A DNA stretch of 64,000 nucleotides from Demequina sp. (lineage in GTDB: Bacteria; Actinomycetota; Actinomycetes; Actinomycetales; Demequinaceae). Below, piece after piece: positions 18,685 through 27,572 of the stretch (the first letter of the stretch is position 1; the number at the start of each line of letters is the position of its first letter). Under the pieces are notes generated by a model that made no database searches, was not told the DNA's origin, and saw nothing but the letters and a program-made list of their open reading frames with translations. A program made the translations under genes and the position numbers. The stretch spans positions 19,123 to 83,122 of the forward strand of contig NZ_JADQBF010000070.1 in the NCBI RefSeq assembly GCF_016278775.1, read 5' to 3'.

Positions 18685-20202
18685 TCAGCGGCGTCCGGGC
18701 GAGCCGAAGTACGCCGCGTTGAAGCGCATCGACCGCTCGATGCCCGAAACCGTGGCTGCGTCGTCGATCACCACGAGCTCGACCCCCATGATGCGGGCGA
18801 AGTCCTCGATGACCTGTAGCGAGAGCTGATTCGACATGGCGGTGTGGTGAGCGGCTCCCGCCATCATCCACGCCGTCGCGGCGGTCTTGAAGTCGGGCTT
18901 GCTGCGCCACACGGCGCGGCCCACCGGGAGGTTCGGCATGGGCTGAGGAAGGTCGACGTTCTCGACGTCCGCGACCACCAGCCGGAAGCGATCCCTCATG
19001 TCGGACAGCGCCACCACTACCGCTGGCCCCGCGTCGGCCGTGAACACCAAGCGGACGGGGTCCTCCTTGCCGCCAATTCCAAGGGGATGCACCTCAAGGC
19101 GCGCCTTCGCAGAACTCAGAGCAGGGCTCACCTCGAGCATGTGGGCGCCGAGCGTCAGTTCCTTGCCCTCGACCAAGTGATAGGTGTAGTCCTCCATGAG
19201 GCTCGCACCACCCGGACGGCCAGCGCCCATCACGTTCGCGATGCGCACCAGCATGGCCGTCTTCCAGTCGCCCTCTGCCCCAAAGCCGTAGCCGTCCGCC
19301 ATCAGGCGCTGAACGGCCAGGCCCGGCAGTTGCTTGAGCTCGCCCAGGTCCTCGAAGGTGTCGGTGAAGGCAGTGAATCCGCCCTCTTCAAGGAAGGCAC
19401 GCAGGCCGACCTCGATGGCGGCGCCGTCACGAAGCGACTGGTGGCGCGGCGCCCCAGGGAGCAACTCGTCCGCCACGTCGTATAGGTCGATGTACTCGGC
19501 AATCAACGCGTCTACCTGGGCATCGGTCGCGGCGTTCACGCGCTCCACCAGTTCGTTGACGCCCCACGTGTTGATCTGGGCCCCAAATACGGCCTCTGCC
19601 TCTGTCTTGTCGCCCTCAGTGACAGCCACAAACCGCATGTTGTCGCCAAAGCGGGCCACCTTCATCGACCGCGCGGCCTGAGCACCGGCCGCTGCACGCG
19701 TCCAGTCGCCGACCCTCTCTTGCACCGACGCGTGCGAGGCATGGCCCACCACGGTCGTGCGCGGCACGCCAAGGCGCGACTCGATGTAGGCGTACTCCCT
19801 ATCACCGTGCGCGGCCTGGTTGAGGTTCATGAAGTCCATGTCAATGGTGTCCCATGGCAACTCCACGTTCGCCTGCGTGTGCAGGTGCAGAAGCGGCTTG
19901 GTGAGCGCCTGCAGGCCAGAGATCCACATCTTGGCTGGGCTGAAGGTATGCATCCAGGTGATGACGCCGATGACGTTCGGCGCGGCGTTGGCCTCGAGCA
20001 TCGTCGCGTGAATCTGCTCCCGGGAGATCTGCACCGGCTTCCACGCCACCTTGACGGGAACGGCATCAGAGTTCTGCAGGTGTGCGGCGACACCCTGAGA
20101 CTGCTCGGCCACCTGCGCCAAGACCTCGTCGCCGTACAGCGTCTGGCTGCCGGTCAGGAACCACACCTCGTATTCGGCGAGATTGGGAACGATGCTGGTC
20201 AT
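18685..20202 (-). CDS. araA: L-arabinose isomerase
   Basis: A 505-residue cytosolic enzyme that converts L-arabinose to L-ribulose, the first step of bacterial arabinose catabolism; it needs a divalent metal (usually Mn2+). It matches the family along its full length from [15 protein letters not shown] at the N-terminus through [14 protein letters not shown] and the [13 protein letters not shown] segment to the C-terminal region. Length is as expected (about 500). The ATG at 20202 has GGGAGG upstream and overlaps the araD stop by 4 bases, so araB-araD-araA is one translationally coupled unit. The substrate binding protein's promoter region lies about 80 bases downstream of the stop. Confidence 0.97.
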   Translation of the reverse strand: MTSIVPNLAEYEVWFLTGSQTLYGDEVLAQVAEQSQGVAAHLQNSDAVPVKVAWKPVQISREQIHATMLEANAAPNVIGVITWMHTFSPAKMWISGLQALTKPLLHLHTQANVELPWDTIDMDFMNLNQAAHGDREYAYIESRLGVPRTTVVGHASHASVQERVGDWTRAAAGAQAARSMKVARFGDNMRFVAVTEGDKTEAEAVFGAQINTWGVNELVERVNAATDAQVDALIAEYIDLYDVADELLPGAPRHQSLRDGAAIEVGLRAFLEEGGFTAFTDTFEDLGELKQLPGLAVQRLMADGYGFGAEGDWKTAMLVRIANVMGAGRPGGASLMEDYTYHLVEGKELTLGAHMLEVSPALSSAKARLEVHPLGIGGKEDPVRLVFTADAGPAVVVALSDMRDRFRLVVADVENVDLPQPMPNLPVGRAVWRSKPDFKTAATAWMMAGAAHHTAMSNQLSLQVIEDFARIMGVELVVIDDAATVSGIERSMRFNAAYFGSPGRR

Positions 20203-20912
20203 GAGAGGCCTCCCTGCGGCTTCTGTCCGTAGACGTTTTGGTAGCGATCAAAGAGCGCGTCGATCTTGTCTTGAGGGATCGGCACCAGGTCGCCCCCCTG
20301 TTTTGCAATGTGGATGGTGCGCGCCACGTCCTCACACATGACGGCCGCCTTCACGGCGTCCTTGGCGTCCTTGCCAATGGTGAAAGGCCCGTGGTTGGCC
20401 ATGAGGACGGCCCGCGAGCGGTGTCCTGACAGGGTCTCCACGATGCCCCGGCCGATCGAGTCGTCGCCGATGATGGCGAAGGGTCCGACGGGGATCTCCC
20501 CGCCGAATTCATCCGCCATGCCGGTGATCACGCACGGGATCGGCTCGTGGCGAGCGGCCCACGCCGTGGCGTAGGTGGAGTGCGTATGCACCACCCCGCC
20601 CACGTGGGCCATGTGACGGTAGACGTAGGCGTGAGCGGCGGTGTCCGACGAGGGCGAGCGGTCGGAGCCAGCGGTGCCGGGAATGACGTTCCCCTCAAGG
20701 TCGCACACCACCATGTTGTCGGGCGCCAGATCCTCGTAGCCGACCCCAGAGGGCTTGATCACGAACAGGTCGTGCCCAGGAACGCGTCCAGAGACGTTTC
20801 CGCCAGTCCAGATCACCAGGTCGTAGCGCGGCAGCTCGGCGTGCAGATCGCTCACCTGCTGGCGAAGTCCGGCGACGGCCTCTTCAATGGCGCCGACGTC
20901 GTAGTCCGTCAC
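20199..20912 (-). CDS. araD: L-ribulose-5-phosphate 4-epimerase
   Basis: A 237-residue class II aldolase-fold enzyme that epimerises L-ribulose 5-phosphate to D-xylulose 5-phosphate, feeding the pentose phosphate pathway. Visible marks include the phosphate/metal segment [10 protein letters not shown], the metal-binding HTHSTYA-type segment ([13 protein letters not shown], about residues 105-117) and the later NHGPFTIG. Length matches the family. It starts at GTG 20912, overlapping the araB stop by 4 bases, and ends overlapping araA by 4 bases. Confidence 0.96.
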   Translation of the reverse strand: MTDYDVGAIEEAVAGLRQQVSDLHAELPRYDLVIWTGGNVSGRVPGHDLFVIKPSGVGYEDLAPDNMVVCDLEGNVIPGTAGSDRSPSSDTAAHAYVYRHMAHVGGVVHTHSTYATAWAARHEPIPCVITGMADEFGGEIPVGPFAIIGDDSIGRGIVETLSGHRSRAVLMANHGPFTIGKDAKDAVKAAVMCEDVARTIHIAKQGGDLVPIPQDKIDALFDRYQNVYGQKPQGGLS

Positions 20913-22567
20913 GAGTGCGCCTCCTTTCGCATGGCCTTGAGCCGCTTCATGACGTCGTTCGCGCCGCGGCCAAAGTAGTCGTGAATGAGCTGGTATTCGG
21001 CGAAGAGGCGGTCATAAGCGTCGGCCGCTTCTTGGTTCGGCTGGTACTTGCCCCGCTCCACGCGACCCATGGCTTCCCCAGCGTCGGCGACTGACGCGTA
21101 GGCGCCTGCCGCTGCCGCCGCGTGAATGGCGCTGCCCAAGGCCGGGCCTTGGTCGGAGACGATCGTGGACAGCGGCAAGCGGAGCACGTCCGCATACAGC
21201 TGCATGAGGTGAGGGTTCTTGAGCAGCCCTCCGGCCACCACAAACTCGGTGACGGAAACGCCAGCCGCGTTGAAGGTCTCCACGATCACGCGCGTGCCAA
21301 AGGCCGTGGCCTCGAGGAGCGCCCGATAGCCCTGCTCGGCCTTGGTCGCGAGCGTCTGGCCCACGATCACGCCAGACAGATTGGTGTCCACCAGCACGGA
21401 GCGGTTGCCGTTGTGCCAGTCAAGCGCGACCAGACCGTGAGCGCCCACAGGCTCCTCGAAGGCGAGGTCGGTCAGGTGCTGGTGCACGGACTTGCCAGCG
21501 GCTTCTGCCTCGTCGAAGTAGCGGCCAGGCACCTGGTTCTTGACATACCAGGCAAAGATGTCACCGACGCCCGACTGTCCGGCTTCGTAGCCGTACTTTC
21601 CAGCGGCAATGCCGCCGTCGACGACGCCGCACATTCCCGGGACGTCGACAAGGCTGTCGCCGTTCATGACGTGGCACGTCGACGTGCCCATGATGGCGAG
21701 CATTTGCCCAGGCTCCATCGCCTTGGCGGCGGGGGCCGTCACGTGGGCGTCGACGTTACCTACTGCGACGGCGATCCCTTCAGGCAGACCGGTCCACTTC
21801 GCCGCTTCAGCGGTCAGGCCGCCGGCGCGCTCGCCCAACTGGCCGATGCGGTGTGCCAGCTTGGAGGCCGCGAAGCCCTTGAACGCTGGGTTGAGGGCGG
21901 CCTCGAAGTCCTCGGAGGGGTAATCGCCGTCTTGAAGGATGCCCTTGTAACCGGCCGTGCAGGCATTGCGAACGTACTCGCCGCACAACTGCCATACGAT
22001 CCAGTCTGCGGCCTCGAGCCAGTGGTCCATCCGCTCGTACATCTCGGGGTCTTCTTCGAGGATCTGGAGCGCCTTGGCGTACTCCCACTCGGAAGAGATG
22101 AAGCCTCCATAGCGAGGCAACCAGTCCTCACCACGTTCGCGCGCGAGGGCATTGATGCGGTCGGCCTGAGCCTGGCCTGCATGGTGCTTCCAGAGCTTCA
22201 CGTAGGCGTGCGGGCGCGACTCGAGACCCGGAACCTCGCACATGGGCGTGCCATCGGCAAGCGCCGGCATCGGCGTCGACGCAGTGAAGTCGGTCGCGAT
22301 ACCGATGACGTCGGCCGGGTCAATGCCCGCTGCCTTGATCGCCGCAGGAACGGCCTTCTGCAGTACCTCGCGATAGTCATGAGGCACTTGCAGCGCCCAC
22401 TCGGGAGGGAGCTTTTCTCCCGTGGCCGTGAGCTCGGCGTCCATCACGGCGTGAGGGTACTCGTGCACCGCGGTGCCGACCTCCTCGCCATCGCTCACGC
22501 GAACCACCAGAGCGCGCCCAGAGAGGGTGCCATAGTCCACGCCCACTACGTACTTGTCGTCTTCCAC
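20909..22567 (-). CDS. araB: L-ribulokinase
   Basis: A 552-residue FGGY-family kinase that phosphorylates L-ribulose with ATP. The N-terminal phosphate motif DYGTLSGRALVV (residues 11-22), the central FISSEWEYAKALQI stretch and the C-terminal ATPase element VVAGGLLKNPHLMQLYADVL are characteristic of AraB. The GTG start at 22567 has AAGGAGG 4-5 bases upstream. It is the first gene of araBDA; its promoter region carries an AraR-type operator at 22632-22647, and the araR-like gene is immediately upstream on the same strand. Confidence 0.96.
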   Translation of the reverse strand: MEDDKYVVGVDYGTLSGRALVVRVSDGEEVGTAVHEYPHAVMDAELTATGEKLPPEWALQVPHDYREVLQKAVPAAIKAAGIDPADVIGIATDFTASTPMPALADGTPMCEVPGLESRPHAYVKLWKHHAGQAQADRINALARERGEDWLPRYGGFISSEWEYAKALQILEEDPEMYERMDHWLEAADWIVWQLCGEYVRNACTAGYKGILQDGDYPSEDFEAALNPAFKGFAASKLAHRIGQLGERAGGLTAEAAKWTGLPEGIAVAVGNVDAHVTAPAAKAMEPGQMLAIMGTSTCHVMNGDSLVDVPGMCGVVDGGIAAGKYGYEAGQSGVGDIFAWYVKNQVPGRYFDEAEAAGKSVHQHLTDLAFEEPVGAHGLVALDWHNGNRSVLVDTNLSGVIVGQTLATKAEQGYRALLEATAFGTRVIVETFNAAGVSVTEFVVAGGLLKNPHLMQLYADVLRLPLSTIVSDQGPALGSAIHAAAAAGAYASVADAGEAMGRVERGKYQPNQEAADAYDRLFAEYQLIHDYFGRGANDVMKRLKAMRKEAHS

Positions 22568-22631
22568 TGAGGCCTCCTTGCCCTGAAAACGGTGGTGCTC
22601 GTGGCGGGCAATCGGAACCGCCCACCCCCAA

Positions 22632-22659
22632 ATGGTAGCGCTAACATTTCCCGACGCAA
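22632..22659 (-). promoter_or_regulatory. araB promoter with AraR-type operator
   Basis: The near-palindrome ATGGTAGCGCTAACAT (22632-22647) lies 65 bases before the araB start. On the minus strand it overlaps a TACCAT -10-like hexamer (22632-22637), with TTGCGT (22654-22659) 16 bases upstream as a possible -35. The half-sites match the copies at 18582 and 23803, so the same LacI-type regulator probably controls all three. Confidence 0.68.
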
Positions 22660-22712
22660 CCGGGACATTGGGTCTGACTCACGATGTTGTGTACGGGTGG
22701 GGACCGTGGCGA

Positions 22713-23714
22713 CTACATGCTCGGAGGCGCGACCGACTCACGCACGATCAGCTCGGCGGGCAGTGGGGACGTGTCCGGCAAGTCCTCGCCAGACAGCGCC
22801 GCGACCAGCACGGCCACTGCGAGCGACCCCACCGCGCGAAAGTCCTGGCGCACCGTGGTCAGCGGCGGCATCGTGTGCGCCGCCTCGGGAATGTCGTCAA
22901 AACCGATGACGGAGATGTGTCGCGGCACGTCGATGCCGTGAAGGCCGAGCGCGTGGATGAGACCCAGCGCCATTTGGTCGTTGGCGCACAACACGGCCGT
23001 AGCGGAGTGGTCGACGTGCTCGCCAGCTTCGAAGCCCGACTGCGCCGACCAGTCGCCCTCGATCATCGGCAACCGCGGCAGGCCCCTGCGCATCATCTCC
23101 GAGACGAAGGCACTCTCCCGCAACCGCCCCTCGGTGGAATCGCCCGGGCCCGTGATGTGCTGGATGCGCGTATGACCCATGGACACGAGGTGGTCGATGG
23201 CAAGCCGAACCCCCTCACCCTGATCGACGGATACGGACCACGGCGCCCGCTCGTCGCCGGTAAGCAAGTATGCGACGGGAACATTGTTGGCCCGCGCGTC
23301 TGCCACGTTGAGTACGTTCCGCGTGGGGGCCATCAGCACGAGCGCCTCGATGGACCGTCCGAACAAGAAATCGAGCGCCTCATCGACCGAGGCGGCATCG
23401 TTGGCCGTTGCGGTGCTCAGCGCCTGAAAGCCTGCGTCCCTGAGGGCGCGCTCCACTGCGTAGAAGCTCGACGTCGGTCCAAAATTGGGGGTGTCAGGAA
23501 CCAGCACCCCGACGGCCTGCGACCTCCCGGTAGCCAGCGAGCGCGCAGCGACGTTGCGCCGATAGCCCAGGTCCGAGATCGCCGCCAGAACCCTCTCCCT
23601 GGTACCAGGCCGGATGCCCTCAAAGCCGTTGAGGACGCGCGACACGGTCTGGTGCGACACGCCAGCACGAGCCGCGACGTCGTGCATGCTCGGACCCCGC
23701 ACCACGTTCGCCAT
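22713..23714 (-). CDS. araR: LacI family regulator, probable arabinose repressor
   Basis: A 333-residue LacI/GalR regulator. The N-terminal helix-turn-helix and hinge (SMHDVAARAGVSHQTVSRVLNG, about residues 9-30) bind palindromic operators; the rest is a periplasmic-binding-like effector domain, expected to sense L-arabinose or a metabolite of it. The ORF-track start at 23969 is too early: ATG 23714 (MANVVRGPSM) begins the usual domain and has GTGAGGG upstream. Its position directly ahead of araBDA and three matching operators at 18582, 22632 and 23803 make the arabinose assignment strong, but it is by context, and the symbol is used by function rather than orthology to the GntR-type Bacillus AraR. 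Confidence 0.88.
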   Translation of the reverse strand: MANVVRGPSMHDVAARAGVSHQTVSRVLNGFEGIRPGTRERVLAAISDLGYRRNVAARSLATGRSQAVGVLVPDTPNFGPTSSFYAVERALRDAGFQALSTATANDAASVDEALDFLFGRSIEALVLMAPTRNVLNVADARANNVPVAYLLTGDERAPWSVSVDQGEGVRLAIDHLVSMGHTRIQHITGPGDSTEGRLRESAFVSEMMRRGLPRLPMIEGDWSAQSGFEAGEHVDHSATAVLCANDQMALGLIHALGLHGIDVPRHISVIGFDDIPEAAHTMPPLTTVRQDFRAVGSLAVAVLVAALSGEDLPDTSPLPAELIVRESVAPPSM

Positions 23715-23802
23715 TGCGCCCTCACCGTCCTTGTGCCGACATGCAGAGGCTACCTGCCATTTCACCCCTGCACCGCAGCGACGCGCGCTCCATGGTCCGG
23801 AA

Positions 23803-23818
23803 ATGTTGGCGTTAACAT
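23803..23818. promoter_or_regulatory. AraR-type operator upstream of the regulator gene
   Basis: The near-palindrome ATGTTGGCGTTAACAT lies 89 bases before the LacI regulator start and 160 bases before the divergent NCS2 permease. It shares the pattern ATGTT..CG.TAACAT with the sites at 18582 and 22632. Autoregulation is the simplest reading; an effect on the permease is possible but less likely. Confidence 0.65.
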
Positions 23819-23978
23819 CATTCCACACCTCAGACAACCGGCGCGGGGCCCCTCCCGACAGATTCTCAGGCGCGCGGGACCTGTTGCTCAGGAACCCGGG
23901 ACCTTCTACCCCTAGAGTGCGAGCAAGCCGGACGCGATGGCAGGACCGGCGATGGAGAAAACGAGGCAAAGGAGCCCC

Positions 23979-25403
23979 ATGTCTACCGTTCTGTCACGAC
24001 TCAAGACCTTCATGACCTGGACCGTCCACGGCGACGGCAAGAACCTGACCGGCAATCAGGCTGTAGCGCCAGACGAGCGCCTGACCTACCCGCGCACTAT
24101 CGGCATCGGCGCTCAGCACGTGCTCGCCATGATGGGGTCGACGCTGCTCGTTCCCGCGATCACGGGCATGCCAGCATCGACCACTCTCTTCTTCAGCGCA
24201 ATCGGCACGGCGATCTTCCTCATGATCACCGGCAACAAGGTGCCGTCCTACTTGGGCTCAAGCTTCGCCTTCATTGCCCCGCTTGCGGCGGCCGGCGTGA
24301 CCTCTGCCAACGGGCCTCTCGACGGAGCGACGATCGCGATCGGGCTTGGCGGAATCCTCCTTGCGGGCCTCTTGCTCGCCGCCGTCGGTGCGCTGGTCCA
24401 CCTCCTCGGCGGCGGCTGGATCCAGAAACTGATGCCTCCCGCCGTCACCGGAACGATCGTGGCGCTCATTGGGCTCAACCTGGCGGGTGCCGCAAAGGAC
24501 ATGTGGAACGGCAGCCCCTGGACCGCGATCGTGACCCTTGCCGCTGTGCTGTTGCTCATGGTGCTGTCCAAGGGATTCCTCGGGCGCATCGCGATCCTCG
24601 CGGGCGCCATCATCGGCGGACTGTTCGCTGCCCTTCGCGGCGAGTGGGACGGTGCGGGCGCAGTCATTGGCGACGCGGCCTGGTTTGGACTCCCCGAATA
24701 CCACACGCCCACCTTCGAGGGATCGGTGCTCATCGCGTTCATCCCCGTGGTGCTCGTGCTCATCGCCGAGAACATCGGCCACGTGAAGTCCGTCGCCGCC
24801 ATGACCAACAGGGACCTAGACCCCGTGACCGGTCGGGCGCTCTTCGCCGACGGCGTGGCCACCACCCTTGCCGGCCTCGGCGGCGGTTCTGGTACCACGA
24901 CGTACGCAGAGAACATCGGCGTCATGGCGGCCACCCGCGTGTACTCAACCCTCGCGTACTGGGTGGCGGCTGCAGTGGCGTTGCTGCTGAGCCTGGTGCC
25001 CAAGTTCGGCGCGATCGTTGCCGTCGTCCCCCTAGGAGTGCTGGGCGGGCTCGCGACCCTGCTGTTCGGCCTGATTGCCGTGCTGGGCGCGCGCATCTGG
25101 GTGCAGAACGGCGTCAACTTCTCTCACCCCGTCAACCTGGTCACCGCCGCAGTGGCGCTCATCATCGGCACGGCCGACTACGAGGCAGTGTGGGGCACCA
25201 TGGTGTTCAACGGCATCGCACTCGGCACCCTCGCGGCACTCGTGATCTACCACGGGCTGTCCTGGGTGGCGCAGAAGCGAGGTACTCAGGAAACTCCGCC
25301 CACGAGCCCTGCCATGGTCGAGGCCGATGTAGTGGTGGCCAACACGGCGCACATGGCCTCCAGCCCTCCCGCTGCCAAGAAGCCGCGGGGCACCAAGAAG
25401 TAA
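23979..25403 (+). CDS. NCS2 family nucleobase:cation symporter (uracil/xanthine permease)
   Basis: A 474-residue NCS2 (UraA-like) permease with about 14 hydrophobic segments, which imports a nucleobase with a cation. Typical signs are YPRTIGIGAQHVLAMMGSTLLVP at residues 38-60, the TM3 region GSSFAFIAP and the TM10 region GGSGTTTYAENIGVMAATRV. The last conserved motif resembles the uracil-transporting rather than the xanthine subgroup, but that is not certain. ATG 23979 follows AAAGGAG, so the track start at 23937 is too early. A GC-rich hairpin follows the stop. It is divergent from araR and is probably unrelated to arabinose use. Confidence 0.9.
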   Translation: MSTVLSRLKTFMTWTVHGDGKNLTGNQAVAPDERLTYPRTIGIGAQHVLAMMGSTLLVPAITGMPASTTLFFSAIGTAIFLMITGNKVPSYLGSSFAFIAPLAAAGVTSANGPLDGATIAIGLGGILLAGLLLAAVGALVHLLGGGWIQKLMPPAVTGTIVALIGLNLAGAAKDMWNGSPWTAIVTLAAVLLLMVLSKGFLGRIAILAGAIIGGLFAALRGEWDGAGAVIGDAAWFGLPEYHTPTFEGSVLIAFIPVVLVLIAENIGHVKSVAAMTNRDLDPVTGRALFADGVATTLAGLGGGSGTTTYAENIGVMAATRVYSTLAYWVAAAVALLLSLVPKFGAIVAVVPLGVLGGLATLLFGLIAVLGARIWVQNGVNFSHPVNLVTAAVALIIGTADYEAVWGTMVFNGIALGTLAALVIYHGLSWVAQKRGTQETPPTSPAMVEADVVVANTAHMASSPPAAKKPRGTKK

Positions 25404-25417
25404 TCGCACGACCGAAC

Positions 25418-25448
25418 GCCGCGTCCCGCACCCAGGGGCGCGGCTTTC
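25418..25448 (+). terminator. Terminator after the NCS2 permease gene
   Basis: A stem GCCGCG (25418-25423) with CGCGGC (25439-25444), extendable by CC/GG pairs, is followed by TTTCGT. It lies 15 bases after the permease stop and just before the stop of the convergent protease gene, so it could serve both. Confidence 0.6.
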
Positions 25449-25458
25449 GTGTGCTCCG

Positions 25459-25812
25459 CTAGCCCCACCCCAGGGCGTGGAGGCGATCGTCGTCGATCCC
25501 AAAGTGGTGGGCGATCTCGTGCACCACCGTGACGGCCACCTCGTCGCGCACCTCATCCGCGCTGCCGCAGAGCTTCAGCGTGGGGTTGCGATAGATGAAG
25601 ATGCGGTCCGGCAACTCGCCAAAGCCCCAGTCCGCCCCCCGGTCGGTGAGCGAGACGCCGTCGTACAGGCCCAGCAACTCGGGCTCACCATCCGGCGAGT
25701 CGTCCTCGATGAGGATCACCACGTTGTCCATGAGGTCCAACAACTCGCCAGGCACCAACTCGAGCGCGTCGTCGACTGCCTGTTCAAACTCCTCAGGGGA
25801 CATCGTGACCAT
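25459..25812 (-). CDS. Minimal zinc metallopeptidase (zincin-like, PF06262 type)
   Basis: A 117-residue protein with the zinc-binding motif HEIAHHFGIDDDRL (HExxHxxGxxD) near the C-terminus, typical of the small metallopeptidase family found throughout actinobacteria; the substrate is unknown. The mature start may be ATG 25812 or ATG 25803 (MSPEEFEQAV), both without a clear ribosome site; the ORF-track start at 25872 adds an unlikely 20 residues. It lies between the permease terminator and the tRNA cluster, divergent from the tRNAs. Confidence 0.87.
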   Translation of the reverse strand: MVTMSPEEFEQAVDDALELVPGELLDLMDNVVILIEDDSPDGEPELLGLYDGVSLTDRGADWGFGELPDRIFIYRNPTLKLCGSADEVRDEVAVTVVHEIAHHFGIDDDRLHALGWG

Positions 25813-25880
25813 GGGGCCATTGTGTCTCAACCGCGAGTGGACCCACCCTCCGACTACCCCTATCATTGACACTTGGCTCA

Positions 25881-25953
25881 GCCCCTATCGTCTAGTGGCC
25901 TAGGACGCCGCCCTTTCACGGCGGTAGCACGGGTTCGAATCCCGTTGGGGGTA
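25881..25953 (+). tRNA. tRNA-Glu (anticodon TTC)
   Basis: A cloverleaf with acceptor GCCCCTA/TGGGGGT, anticodon loop CTTTCAC (anticodon TTC) and T-arm CGGGTTCGAATCCCG. Two GU pairs are in the acceptor stem. The 3' CCA is not encoded. First of a three-tRNA cluster. Confidence 0.95.
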
Positions 25954-26016
25954 CTGGGTGTCGACCGTCATGGTCTACACTTTCTCTGGTCTTGTCCCGC
26001 CTCGGCGAGACGTCAA

Positions 26017-26090
26017 GGCCCTGTAGCGCAGTTGGTTAGCGCGCCGCCCTGTCACGGCGGAGGTCGCGGGTTCAAGTCCCGTCAGGGTCG
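26017..26090 (+). tRNA. tRNA-Asp (anticodon GTC)
   Basis: A cloverleaf with acceptor GGCCCTG/CAGGGTC, discriminator G, anticodon loop CTGTCAC (anticodon GTC) and T-arm CGGGTTCAAGTCCCG. CCA is not encoded. A strong stem-loop terminator follows at 26101. Confidence 0.95.
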
Positions 26091-26100
26091 CGGGTATGAG

Positions 26101-26128
26101 TGCCCCTCTTATCTAAGAGGGGCATTTG
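26101..26128 (+). terminator. Terminator after tRNA-Asp
   Basis: A perfect 11-bp stem TGCCCCTCTTA (26101-26111) with TAAGAGGGGCA (26114-26124), a 2-base nominal loop (end pairs open to a larger one), followed by TTTGT. It ends the tRNA-Glu/tRNA-Asp transcript, leaving tRNA-Phe with its own promoter or readthrough. Confidence 0.8.
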
Positions 26129-26169
26129 TCTCAAGGGGGCGCGGTCTCTCGCCGATGCCGCTCCCCTGA

Positions 26170-26245
26170 GGCTCTGTAGCTCAGTTGGTAGAGCGCACGA
26201 CTGAAAATCGTGAGGTCACGGGATCGACGCCCGTCGGAGCCACCA
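26170..26245 (+). tRNA. tRNA-Phe (anticodon GAA)
   Basis: A cloverleaf with acceptor GGCTCTG/CGGAGCC, D-arm GCTC/GAGC, anticodon loop CTGAAAA (GAA) and T-stem ACGGG/CCCGT. Unlike its two neighbours the 3' CCA is encoded. The T-loop reads ATCGACG, with A in place of the nearly universal T at position 54. Confidence 0.94.
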
Positions 26246-26251
26246 CAGAGG

Positions 26252-26276
26252 GCCCCGCCGAAGCTGCGGGGCTTTG
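26252..26276 (+). terminator. Terminator after tRNA-Phe
   Basis: A 7-bp stem GCCCCGC (26252-26258) with GCGGGGC (26266-26272), followed by TTTGTGCTTT, directly after tRNA-Phe. Confidence 0.8.
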
Positions 26277-26334
26277 TGCTTTCACGGACAACGGACGACG
26301 CTGGGGCTGGCACGGACGGCTAGGTGGGGGCGGC

Positions 26335-27462
26335 TCACTCCTTCGCGCCTGCCGGGCCACGCAGGTCAGCGGCGGAGGCCTCGCCCAGTTCCGTCGCGGC
26401 AGTGGCGCCCGCAACCCCCAGCCAGCGCTCCGGTCGGCCCAGCGCGTCGGCCTCAGAGCCGGCCAGCTCCACGAGCGAGGCCGCCCACACGGGCGCCGGG
26501 TCCGACAGTCGGCCGGCGATGACGGCGGCGCGCGTGCCCGCCTGACTGGCGAGCCTCAGCACCTCGCCCACCGTCTTGCCGCCAAGCGACTGCGCGTCGT
26601 ACTGTCCTTCCCCCGTGATCACCACGTCGGCATCGGCCACGGCGGCGGCCAAGCCGGTGAGACGCTGGATGTAGGCGGCGCCGGGCTCGACGCGAGCACC
26701 CCACACCGTGGCAAACCCGAACGCCGTGCCGCCTGCCGCTCCCGCGCCAGGGGCGTCGGCGTCGCCCCCCAGCAACTGCGCGTAGCGGGCAAGGGCGTCC
26801 TCGAGCACGCGAACGTCGGCCGCGCTCGCGCCCTTCTGCGGCCCGAATACCGCCGCGGCCCCGGCGGGACCCAGCAGCGGCGCGGTGACGTCCGTCAGCA
26901 CCGTCACGCCGCCTGAAGGGGGCGGCCGGAGGCCCGATCGGTCGCACTCGTGCAACCCGGCGAGCGCGGCGCCGCCAGGGGGCAGCGGACTGCCTGCGGC
27001 GTCGTTCGCACGCAGGCCGAGAGCCGTGAGTGCGCCCGCTCCGCCGTCGGTCGAGGCGGAGCCGCCGATCGCGATCACCAGCCGGGATGCGCCATCATCC
27101 AAAGCGGCGCCGATGGTCTGGCCCAGCCCGCGCGTGGAGGCACCCAGCGGATCCGGCAATGCCATGAGCGGCAGGCCGCACATCTGCGCGAGTTCCACCA
27201 CGGCAGTGCCGTCTGGCAGCATGAGCCACTCTCCGCGGGCGGGGCGGCCATCCGGCCCGTCCACCGGGAACGTCCCGTGTCTGCGCGCTCCCGCCACGCA
27301 CGCCTCGATCATGTCGAGCGTGCCCTCCCCGCCATCCGCTTGCGGCAAGAGGATCAGCTCGTCACCAGGGCGAATCTCCAGCCACCCCGCGGCGATGGCC
27401 CGAGCTGCTACGTCGGCCGGCACCGAGCCCTTGAACGAGTCGGGCGCTATCACGACTCTCAT
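26335..27462 (-). CDS. Glycerate kinase (type I)
   Basis: A 375-residue glycerate kinase that phosphorylates D-glycerate using ATP, a step in glyoxylate and serine catabolism. The family opening IAPDSFKGS (residues 5-13), QADGGEGT (about 41-48), the IGGSASTDGGAG loop and ITGEGQYDAQSLGGKT in the C-terminal half are all present. Its length is typical. The ATG at 27462 has a weak upstream site. No other glyoxylate-pathway gene is nearby, so the metabolic link is not shown by context. Whether it makes the 2- or 3-phosphate cannot be told here. Confidence 0.93.
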   Translation of the reverse strand: MRVVIAPDSFKGSVPADVAARAIAAGWLEIRPGDELILLPQADGGEGTLDMIEACVAGARRHGTFPVDGPDGRPARGEWLMLPDGTAVVELAQMCGLPLMALPDPLGASTRGLGQTIGAALDDGASRLVIAIGGSASTDGGAGALTALGLRANDAAGSPLPPGGAALAGLHECDRSGLRPPPSGGVTVLTDVTAPLLGPAGAAAVFGPQKGASAADVRVLEDALARYAQLLGGDADAPGAGAAGGTAFGFATVWGARVEPGAAYIQRLTGLAAAVADADVVITGEGQYDAQSLGGKTVGEVLRLASQAGTRAAVIAGRLSDPAPVWAASLVELAGSEADALGRPERWLGVAGATAATELGEASAADLRGPAGAKE

Positions 27463-27572
27463 GGTCGGAGTCTAAGCCGGGGAGGGTCACCCCTCGAGTG
27501 AGTCGCCGGTCATGCGTTTGCACATAGCCCCCGATACACGCTGTACTGGGGTCATCACTCCTAGGAGGAACT

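Noticed and set aside
25873-26169. 98-residue plus-strand ORF across tRNA-Glu and tRNA-Asp
   Set aside because: It overlaps two clear tRNA genes and a terminator; a chance reading frame.
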